From Paenibacillus dendritiformis (lineage in GTDB: Bacteria; Bacillota; Bacilli; Paenibacillales; Paenibacillaceae): a DNA stretch of 64,000 bases. Below, piece after piece: positions 44,835 to 55,200 of the stretch (within the stretch, counting starts at the first letter, position 1; each line of letters starts with the position of its first letter). The notes beneath the pieces are model-generated. The model was not told where the DNA came from. It searched no databases and saw nothing but the letters and a program-made list of their open reading frames with translations. Position numbers and translations under genes: made by a program. The stretch lies in contig NZ_OX216966.1 of assembly GCF_945605565.1 (NCBI RefSeq), positions 2,968,001-3,032,000 of the forward strand, read 5' to 3'.

Positions 44835-45086
44835 ATGGAAATCAAGCAAAAAATTCGCGATTTCATTGAGAGCAATCTGGTTGTATTCGAGGATGAAGCC
44901 GTGTTCTCCGACGACGATCATATTTTTCAAATGGGCTTTGTCAATTCCTTGTTCGCGATGAAGCTGCTTGGCTATATCGAGCAGGAGTTCGGGATTACGG
45001 TCGGGAACGAGGATTTGGATATCGCCAATTTCAGCACGCTCAACAATATCGTCCGGCTCATCGAAAAGCATATGCAGGAGGTGTAA
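44835..45086 (+). CDS. Acyl carrier protein for hydroxymalonyl-ACP (FkbJ/ZmaD type)
   Basis: 83 residues, a free-standing ACP. The phosphopantetheine site is Ser38 in MGFVNSLFAMKLL, an FVNS rather than DSL context, typical of ACPs that carry glycerate-derived extender units. It lies between the FkbH and acyl-CoA dehydrogenase genes with 5-bp and 3-bp gaps. It would carry glyceryl through to hydroxymalonyl and present it to the specialised AT in the PKS module at 46276. Confidence 0.93.
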   Translation: MEIKQKIRDFIESNLVVFEDEAVFSDDDHIFQMGFVNSLFAMKLLGYIEQEFGITVGNEDLDIANFSTLNNIVRLIEKHMQEV

Positions 45087-45089
45087 AGG

Positions 45090-46271
45090 ATGAATGCTCA
45101 CACATGCTCTTCTGCCGCTCAAATCGTGGAAGAGGCCAGACAGTTCGCAGCCCGGGAGATTCGGGCGCTGGCCGGGGAGATCGACGCCAGCGGGGAGCTT
45201 CCCCGCAGCCTGATCGCCAAGCTGGGCGAGCGCGGGTATTTGGCGGCCAGTTGGCCGGAGGAGTACGGCGGCCTCGGGCTGGATCCGGTAGCCTATGGAT
45301 TGCTTACGGAGCAGATCGGCAAAGCGTGCAGCAACACGAGGGCGCTGCTGACTGTGCAAACCTCATTGCTGGGAGAGACGATGCTGAGATTCGGAACCGA
45401 GGCGCAAAAGCGGTTCTGGCTGCCGCGAATGGCGCGGGCGGAGAAGCTGGGTGCGTTTGCCCTGTCCGAGCCGCACGTGGGCTCGGATGCCAAAAGCGTG
45501 CAAACGACTTACCGGAAGGAGGGCGCGCGGTACATATTGAACGGCAGCAAGAAATGGATATCGTTTGCGGCAATCGCCGATTTTTTTGTCGTCGTCGCCG
45601 CAGATTCGGCCGGACAAATCACATCATTCCTCGTTGAACGCGAGCGCGAAGGCGTGCGCACTATCCCGATGGGCGGCATGCTTGGCAACCGCGGGGTCCA
45701 TATCGCCGCGATTCGCTTCGATGAAGTGGAGGTTCCTGCCGAAAACGTGCTCGGCAGCGTCGGAGGAGGCTTTACCTATGTCGTCTCCACAGCGCTGGAT
45801 CATGGCCGTTACAGCATTGCATGGGCGGGGGCGGCCATTGCGGCGGAAGCGCTGGAGGCGATGGTGACGTATGCGCGGTCGCGGTCGCAATTCGGCGAGA
45901 AGCTGCATCATTTCCAACTGGTCAAGGGGATGATCGGGGATGCGGTCGCCAAGGTTCACGCCGCGCGATCGCTCTGTCTCAGCGCAGGGGAGATGCGCCG
46001 CGATGGGGCGGAGGACGCCATCCACCAAACGGCGATCGCCAAGTATTTTACCTCGAAAGTCGCGGTGGAAGTGACGAACGATACCGTGCAAATTCATGGC
46101 GGCAACGGCTGCCGCAGCGACTACCCGGCGGAACGGTTGTTCCGGGAAGCCAAGGTGCTGGAGATTATCGAGGGTACGAGCCAGATTCAACAACAGGTCA
46201 TTGCCCAATACGGCCTGCGGAAGTATGCGGTCAAGAAGCAGGGGGCAGTTCTAGCGGGAAGGGAGGCGTGA
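45090..46271 (+). CDS. Acyl-CoA dehydrogenase family protein (FkbI/ZmaE type)
   Basis: 393 residues with the full acyl-CoA dehydrogenase fold: AASWPEEYGGLGLDPVAYG, ALSEPHVGSDAKS, NGSKKWIS, and a C-terminal QIHGGNGCRSDYPAERLFR followed by EIIEGTSQIQ. It acts on the ACP-bound aldehyde or hydrated form of the glycerate-derived unit, completing oxidation to hydroxymalonyl-ACP. It starts 3 bp after the ACP stop and ends 4 bp before the NRPS/PKS gene. No O-methyltransferase (FkbG) is present among the neighbours, so methoxymalonyl is not the expected product. Confidence 0.93.
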   Translation: MNAHTCSSAAQIVEEARQFAAREIRALAGEIDASGELPRSLIAKLGERGYLAASWPEEYGGLGLDPVAYGLLTEQIGKACSNTRALLTVQTSLLGETMLRFGTEAQKRFWLPRMARAEKLGAFALSEPHVGSDAKSVQTTYRKEGARYILNGSKKWISFAAIADFFVVVAADSAGQITSFLVEREREGVRTIPMGGMLGNRGVHIAAIRFDEVEVPAENVLGSVGGGFTYVVSTALDHGRYSIAWAGAAIAAEALEAMVTYARSRSQFGEKLHHFQLVKGMIGDAVAKVHAARSLCLSAGEMRRDGAEDAIHQTAIAKYFTSKVAVEVTNDTVQIHGGNGCRSDYPAERLFREAKVLEIIEGTSQIQQQVIAQYGLRKYAVKKQGAVLAGREA

Positions 46272-46275
46272 CGGC

Positions 46276-49200
46276 GTGAAGGAGCCGCAAAAACTGGACA
46301 AAAGCAATGTGGAAGATATTTTGGCCTTAACCCCGATGCAGTCGGGCATGCTTCTCCAATATTTGAAGAACCCGGATACGACGCAGTATGTAGAGCTGAT
46401 ACAATTGGACATCAGCGGCGAGATCGACTTCTTGTTGTTCGAACAATCGTGGGCATGCGTCGTGCAGGCGAATGAGGCGCTGCGCACCTTGTTCCGGTGG
46501 GAAGAGGTGAATCAGCCCGTACAAATTGTGCTGAAGCAGCACCGGCCTGTCATTCGTTACGTGAATGACTCCGAACTGGACGAGGAGGCCCGGGCGCGCC
46601 GGATCGTGGCGCGGGCTGCCGCCGACAAGCAGGAGAAGTTCAGACTGGATCAGGTGCCGTTCCGGCTGACGCTATGCAAGCAGACCGAACGGAAGCATAC
46701 GCTGCTCATCAGCTTCCATCATATTTTGTTGGACGGATGGAGCACCGGCATTCTGTTGAAGGAATGGCTGAACGCCTACCGCATGCTGGCACAAGGGATG
46801 AAGCCGGAGCTGCGGCGCAAGCCGCCGTTCAAGCAGTTCGTCGCGTCGCTGCAGCAGCAGGACAAGAAGAAGCAAGAGAGCTACTGGAGCCGGTATTTGC
46901 ATGAGCTGCAGACCAAGCCGATTCCGTTATCCCGAAGCGGGGCAAGCGCGGAAAAGGCGTCTATCGCCGTGCATACGGAAAAGCGAAGCGGGACCTATGT
47001 AGCGGACCTGCACCGGTTTGTGCGGACAGCGCAAGTGACGCAAGCGGCCCTTTTCTATACCGCCTGGGGCATTTTGCTCCAGCATTATACGAATAGCGAC
47101 GACGTGTTGTTCGGTATTACCGTATCCGGGCGCAACACAAGCATTCCCGGCATGGAGGACATGGTCGGCTTGTTCATCAACACGCTGCCGCTTCGCATGA
47201 AGGCGGGTCCCGAACACGGCCTGCCCGATCTCCTGGCCGATGTGAACCGTTCCATCCAGGCGCATGAGGACCATGCGGGGACTTCTTTGACGAACATTAA
47301 GGGATACGGCGGGATGCGGGCGGAAGGCGTCCCGTTCGATTCGCTGCTGGTGGTGGAGAACTATCCATTGGATAAGGCGGTCACCAGCGCCGAGGGGCCG
47401 CTTGCGATCACTTCCCATTATATCGAGGAAGAAACCGAGTTCGATCTGACGGTCCGCATCACGGCAGCCGATGAACTGGAGATGACCTTCGCTTATAACG
47501 AGCGGGCGCATCGTTCCGACACGGTGGCCAAGCTGGCTTCTCATTACCTCTACATCATCGAGCAAATCATCCAAACCTCTACCCAAGTTACGGCCTACCA
47601 CGAAACGAGACTGCAGGATATCGGCATCCTTACCGCGGAGGAGCGGGAACAAATTCGGCATTTCAATCTGACCACCGCCAGCTATCCCCGTGAGAAGACC
47701 ATTCACGAATTGTTCGAGGAACAGGTCCGGCTAGCGCCTGAAGGCACGGCCGTCACGGATGAACGGAGATCCATCACCTACCGGGAGCTGAATGAACAAT
47801 CCAACCGGATTGCCCGCGCGCTGCGGGCGGATGGATTGGAACGCGGCCAGGTTGTCGGATTGCTGGCGAATCGCTCCACTGAAATGATCGCTGGCATGTT
47901 CGGGATTCTCAAAGCGGGAGGCGTCTATTTGCCGCTGGATTCTGCTCATCCTGCCGAACGGATCGCCTATATGCTGCAAGATGGGAAGGTAGACATCGTA
48001 CTGGCTTCTTCCGGTCTTGAGTCGCTAGTGCCGGAACAGATGAAGGTAATGCTGTTGAACGAAGCGCTGCTTGGTTGCGGCGAAGCAACCGACATGCCGT
48101 TGGTGAACGGGCCGGAGCATCCGGCCTACGTGATGTACACTTCAGGATCGACCGGCGCCCCCAAAGGCGTGGTGGTCGGTCACCGCAATGTCGTGCGGCT
48201 GGTTCGCAATACGAACTACGTGCAGGTGCAGCCGGGAGATGGCGTGCTTCAAGCAGGGGCCATCGGCTTCGACGCCCTCACGTTCGAGGTGTTCGGGGCG
48301 CTGTTGAATGGGGCGAGCCTGCACATTCCGGATAAGCATACACTGCTGGACAACACCAGGCTGGATGCCTTTTTGCGCTCGCGGAACATTTCGGTCGCAA
48401 TTCTGACGCCGGCACTATTCAACCAGTTGGCGCAGCAGCGGCCGCAGATGTTTGCCGGCTTGCTGCACCTCATTGTCGCCGGTGATGTATTGTCGCCGAA
48501 GCACATCGAAGCCGTCCGCCAGGCATGCCCAGGGTTGACGATGTGGAACGGATACGGTCCTACAGAGAACACGGTCTTTTCGACCTGTTTTCGAATCGAA
48601 CGCGAATTTGCCGATCATATTCCGATTGGTCCGCCGATCAGCAATTCCACGGCTTATATTGTCGACCGCCACGATAACCTGCTGCCGATAGGCGTTCCCG
48701 GTGAACTGGTCGTAGGCGGGGACGGGGTGGCGCTCGGCTACTTGAACCAGCCCGAGCTGACAGCGGAAAAATTCGTGCCGGATCCGTTCCGTCCTGAGGG
48801 CGTCATGTACCGGACAGGGGATATGGCCCGTTGGCAGGAGGACGGAAGCCTTGAATTTATGGGGCGGATCGATCAGCAGGTCAAGATTCGCGGCCACCGC
48901 ATCGAGCTTGGTGAAATCGAGACGTTGCTCCTCCAGCATCAATCGATTGAACAAGCGGCGGTAACGGCGCTGCGGCGGGGCGGTCACACGGAATTGTGCG
49001 CGTATGTGGTTCCTTCCGGGAAGGCGCCGGCGTCCGAACTGCGGGCCTATCTAGCCGCGAAAGTGCCGGATTATATGATCCCGTCGCATTTTGTGCAACT
49101 GGATCGCATTCCGCTGACGCCGAATGGGAAGCTTGACCGCAGGGCGCTGCCTGCTCCTGCGGAGCGCGCTCCTTCTGTTCAGGATGCGGCATTGCCGCGG

Positions 49201-52200
49201 ACAGAGCTGGAGCGGCTCATCGCCGAAGCGTGGCAGGCCGTGCTCGAACTGGAGAGCGTAGGCATCCACGATAAATACTTTGAAGTCGGGGGGAACTCCA
49301 TCAATCTGATTCAGCTCCAGAGCAACCTGCAAAGGCAGCTAAAGCGTGAAGTGCCTATCGTCACGCTGTTCCAGTACCCGACCGTCCATGAATTGGCGGC
49401 CTATTTGGCGGGGGAAGCGGACGGGACTCGGGGCCAGGCCGGCGATCAGGCAGCGGCCAGCCGCGCGGGCGGGCCGCATTCCGAAGATGCCGTATCTTCG
49501 GCAAGAGCAGGGAGTGAAGGCGGCCGCGACATCGCGATCGTCGGAATGGCCGGCAGATTTCCCGGCGCGCGCAATATCGCCGAATTCTGGAGCAACCTGG
49601 AGCAGGGACAGGAGTCGATCTCGTTCTTTACGGATGACGAGCTGGCTGAATACGGCTTTGACCGCGATTTATTGAAGCGGCCGGAATTCGTCAAGGCGAA
49701 GGGCGTGCTGGATGAGATGGAACACTTCGATCCGGCCTTCTTCGGCTACACGCCCGATCAGGCCGCCATTATGGACCCGCAGATCCGGCTGCTGCATCAA
49801 TGCGCTTGGCATGCCCTGGAGGACGCGGGCTGCGATCCGGAACGCCACGATGGGTCCATCGGGCTGTTTGCCGGCATGATGAACAACTTCCATTGGTTGT
49901 CGCAGCTATCCGAGCGGCTGCACGGGAACTTGTCGGACATGTTTGAGGTGAATTCGCTCAATGATACCTATAGCGTCAGCACCCGCATTGCGCACAAGCT
50001 GAATTTGACCGGGCCCGCGATCAGTTTGCAAACAGCTTGCTCCACCTCGCTGGTGGCCGTCCATTTGGCGTGCCAGTCGATCCTCAGCGGCGATTGCGAT
50101 CTGGCTCTGGCCGGCGGCGCATCGATCGTGCTTCCTCAGAAATCGGGATACCTGTATCAGGAAGGCATGATCAAGTCACCGGATGGACACTGCCGCACCT
50201 TCGACGCCAAGGCGAAAGGCACGATAGGCGGAGACGGCGTCGGCTTCGTCGCGCTCAAGCCGCTGGAGGCCGCGAAGAAGGACGGAGACCGGATCTATGC
50301 GGTCATCAAGGGAACAGCCATCAACAATGACGGCAGCCGCAAGGTCGGTTATACGGCCCCGAGCGTGGAGGGCCAGATGGACGTCATTCAGAGGGCGCTG
50401 GCCGCGGCGCAAGTTCCGGCGGACAGCATCACGTACGTGGAGGCGCACGGATCGGGAACGCCGCTGGGCGATCCGATCGAGATCGAAGCGCTGACGAAGG
50501 CGTTCCGGTCGGATAGAACCGGCTTTTGCCGCATCGGCTCCGTCAAGACGAACATCGGCCATCTAGATGCTGCGGCAGGCGTGGCTGGCTTGATGAAGAC
50601 GGCATTGGCGCTTCATCACAAACAGATTCCGCCGAGCCTTCACTTTGAGATGCCGAATCCGAACATCGACTTCGCCAACAGCCCGTTCGTCGTGAATACG
50701 GCGCTCGCCGAATGGCGGAACGAGGCGGGGCCGCTGCGGGCCGGAGTGAGCTCCTTCGGCATCGGCGGGACGAACGCCCACGTCATTTTGGAGGAGGCTC
50801 CCGTGCGCGAAGCGTCAGGGGCGGGGCGGCGGCCAAGCCAACTGCTGGCGCTGTCGGCCAAGACGCCGGCTGCGCTGGATGCGATGACGGCCCATCTCGG
50901 CGCCTATCTTCAGGAGCATCCCGAGCTCAGCCTCGCGGATGTCGCGTACACGCTGCAGCGCGGCCGCCGGCATTTCAAGTACCGGCGCATCCTGTCCTGC
51001 GGCACGATCGAGGAAGCGATTGAGGCGTTGACGCCGGCTGAAGGCAGGAACGGCTTCGATGAACGGAAGGTGGTGACCTGCGCCGCGGATGACGGGGGCA
51101 GCTCCGTCGTGTTCATGTTCTCCGGGCAAGGCTCGCAATACGTCAATATGGGAGCGGACTTGTACCGGCATGAGCCGGTGTTCCGCGCGGAGATGGATCG
51201 TTGCTTCCGCCTGTACCGCGACATTGCCGGACGCGAGATGAAGGACATCTTGTACCCGGCCGCGGATGCGGATGCGGAAGCGGCCGCCCTGCATATAAAT
51301 CAGACGAAGCATATCCAACCGGTCATGTTCATGTTCGAATATGCGCTGGCGCGGCTCGTCATGGCGTGGGGAGTGAAGCCGGAAGCGATGATCGGCTACA
51401 GCTTCGGCGAATATACGGCCGCCTGCCTCGCGGATGTCCTGTCTCTCGAAGATGCGATGCGGCTCATCATCTTGCGCGGAGAGCTGATGCAGCAGGCCCC
51501 GGCGGGGGCGATGCTCAGCGTGCCGCTGCCCGAGCAGGAGTTGAGGCTCCGTCTGACCGGCACCTTGTCGCTGGCCGTCGTGAACGGGCCGTCATGCATT
51601 GTGTCGGGCTCGGAGGAAGATGTCGCCGCGTTCGAGCACAGCATGAAGGCGGAGAAAATCATGTGCATGCGATTGCCGGTGGCGACGGCAGGGCATTCAT
51701 CGCTGCTGCACGCGATGAAGGAACCGTTCGCCGCCGCCGTGCGCCAAGTGCGCTTGCAGCCTCCTTCCATACCGTATGTCTCGACGACGACGGGGACATG
51801 GATCACCGCGGAGGAAGCGGCTGACCCGGATTATTGGATTCGGCACCTGACGGATACGGTCCGCTTTGCCGACGGCATGGCGCTGCTCGCCCAAGAACCG
51901 CGCAGGTTATTCATCGAGATCGGTCCCGGCCAGGATCTGACCCTGCTCGCGCGCCGTCACCTCGGCAGCGGCCGCGACCAGCGGGCTCTCAACCTGGTTC
52001 GCCCGGCGCAGCGCGGCGGATCGGACAGCGCCTTGCTGGTCAACCGGATCGGCAGGCTGTGGCTGCACGGCCAGTCCATCGATTGGCAAGCGTTCCATGG
52101 GGAAGCCCGCGCCATTGTCTCCTTGCCGTCCTATCCGTTCGCCCGGGAGCGCTATTGGCCTCAAGCTTCCGAAGGCGGGCTGGCGGCGCCGGGAACGGGC

Positions 52201-55200
52201 CAGGGCAAGGGCCGCCCATCCAGCGGCAAAATGGGCAAACAGGCCGACATGTCCGACTGGTTCTATGTGCCGACATGGAAAAAGACGCCTGCCGCTCCCG
52301 CAAGCTTGAAGGGAGAGGCTGCCGGCAATTGGCTTGTCTTCGCCGACGGCGCGGGATTGGCTGCGGACATCGCCAAGCATCTCTCCGAACGGGGAGCCTA
52401 TGTCGTTACGGTACGGGCAGGAGAGCGGTTTGAGCAAGAAGGAGCGATGCAGTATACGCTCCACCCGCGGAACGAGGGGCATTACGCGAGGCTGTTCTCC
52501 GAGCTTCAAGCACACGGGCGGCTGCCGAACCGGATACTGCATGCCTGGGGCGTGTCCGGCCCATCCGGTTCGGACCTGACAACGATACGGGCTGCGCAGG
52601 ATCTCGGGTTCTACAGCGTGTTGTATACGGCCAAAGCGTTGAAGCGGCAGCAGGTCCGGGAAGAAATGCGCATGTGGGTGTTCACCGACAGCGTGCATGC
52701 CATCGCGGGCGAGCCTGTCCTGCATCCGGAGAAGGCGACGGTGCTCGGCCCGTGCCGGGTCATTCCGCAGGAGCTTCCGCACATGCAGTGCCGCAGCATC
52801 GACATCGTCTTGCCGGAAGCGGGGAGCTGGCAGCGGGAAAGGCTGATCGGCCGCCTGCTGGACGAATTCGGCGCTGCCGGAACCGAATTGGCGATAGCCT
52901 ATCGCGACAATGCGCGGTGGGTGCTCGACTATGAGCCGTTCAAAATAAGCGAGCCCGAAGCACAGACGCCGGGGCTGCGTCCAGGCGGCGTCTATTTGAT
53001 TACGGGCGGGCTAGGATACATGGGCCATACGCTTGGCGGTTATCTCGCCAGAAGCGTCCAGGCGAAGCTGGCGCTCACCAGCCGCTCCCCGTTCCCGCCT
53101 CGCGAGGAGTGGGATGCATGGGTGTCTGCCCATGGGAAAGAAGAAGCCGTCAGCGTCCAGATTGGCAAGCTGCGTCAGCTCGAAGCCCAGGGGGCGGAAG
53201 TGCTCGTGCTGTCCGCGGATGCCGCCGATCAGGAACAAATGGAGACGGCCATCCGGCAAGCGGAGGCGGCGTTCGGCCCCTTGAACGGGGTGATTCACGC
53301 GGCCGGGATGACGGGAGATGCTGCCTTCCGGATGCTGGAGGAGACGGTCGAGCCGTTATGCGAGCAGCATTTCCGGGCGAAAATGTATGGCCTGCTCGTT
53401 CTGGAGCGGGTGCTGGCGGGCAAAGATCTGGATTTCTGCCTGCTCGCGTCGTCATTGTCTCCGATGCTTGGCGGCTTGGGCTTTTCCGCCTACGCGGCGG
53501 CGAACCATTTCATGGATGCCTTTGTGCATGATCGCAACCGCCGCCAGCCGGTGCCGTGGACGAGCGTCAACTGGGACGGCTGGCAGTTGGAGGCGGATCA
53601 GACGATTCGCGGGCAAGCGGGCACTTCGATATCCGAGCTGCTCATTGCCCCCGCCGAGGGAGTCGAGCTGCTCCGGCGCTTGCTGCCGGTGCGGGACATG
53701 AGCCAGATCGTCATATCGACCGGCGATCTGGGCGCCCGGATCGACAAGTGGGTGAGACGGGAGGGGCAGCATGAGGAGCCGGAAGCATTCCGGCAAGGAG
53801 ACGGCTCCTACTACTCCCGGCCGGCGCTGTCCGGCGAATATGCGGCTCCTGCCACGGAGACGGAACGGAAGCTGTGCGCGATGTGGGAGCAGTTTTTCCG
53901 CATCGACCGGATCGGCGTGCAGGACGACTTTTTCGAGCTGGGCGGCGACTCGCTCAAAGCGATAACGGTCGTCTCCGCGATTCACAAAGAGCTGAGCGTC
54001 GAGATTGGCCTGCCCGTTTTTTTCAATATGCCGACGATTCAGCAGTTGTCCGCTTATATCGACGGGGCGGAACGGAGCGCTTATCACGATATCGAGCCGG
54101 CCGAGGCGAAGGACTATTACGAGCTGTCCTCGGCGCAGAAGCGTCTCTATTTGATTCAGCAGATGGAACAGGGGCATACGGGGTACAACGAAATCGTCGC
54201 GGGCGTCCTGGAGGGGCGGCTCGACCGGGCGCGCCTGGAAGCGGCGCTGCGGCAGATGGTGGAGCGGCATGAAAGCTTGCGCACATCGTTCGAGCTCGTG
54301 AACGGCAAGCCGATGCAGAAAATCAACGAAGCCGTCCCGATCGAGCTGGAATACGAGGACTACAGCGCCGCCGTCACGCCGCTTGACGGCGAGGAGGACG
54401 CGGATGAGCGGATTCGCGCCGCGGTGGCGGCATTCGTTCGCCCCTTTGACTTGACCCGGGCGCCGCTGATGCGGGCCGGACTGATCAAGCTCGGGGAGGA
54501 CCGGTATGTGTTGATGGTGGATATGCACCACATCGTCTCCGATGGCTTGTCGCAGGACATTTTCGTCAACGACTTTCTGGCTCTGTACGCCGGGCGCGAA
54601 TTGCCCGAACTTCCGCTGCAATACAAAGATTTTTCCGAATGGCAAAACCGGATGATGGACACGGACGAGATGAAACGGCAGGGGGCGTTCTGGCTGGAGC
54701 GGCTGAAGGACGCTCCGCGGCTGTCCTTGCGCACGGACTATCCTCGTCCGGACACGAGAAGCTTCGCCGGCAGCCTCGTTCCGTTCGAGCTGGATGCAGA
54801 GCGGACCCAAGCCTTGAAGTCGCTCTGCCTGAGGGAAGACGTGACGTTGTTCATGGCCCTGCTCGCCATTTTCAACCTGCTGCTGGCCAAAGTGTGCGGA
54901 CAGGATGACATCGTGGTCGGGACCCCGGTTGTCGGCCGCAAGCAGCAAGCGCTGCAGCTTATTATCGGCAAGTTCGTCAACATGCTTCCGCTGCGGAACC
55001 GGCTTCAGGAAGAGATGAGCTTCACCGATTTGCTTCAAGCCGTGCGCTCGACGACGCTGGACGCCTTCGCTCATCAGGATTTCCAATTCGAGGAAATGGT
55101 GCGGCAGGCGGGAAGGGAACGCGAACTGGGCCGCAATCCGATTTTCGATGTCGTGTTCGCCTTGCAGAACATGCAGAATCCGGAGATGAGCGTTCCCGGC

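Noticed and set aside
42897..46271. Methoxymalonyl-ACP rather than hydroxymalonyl-ACP pathway
   Set aside because: No O-methyltransferase (FkbG-like) gene is present among or next to the four-gene set within the window.
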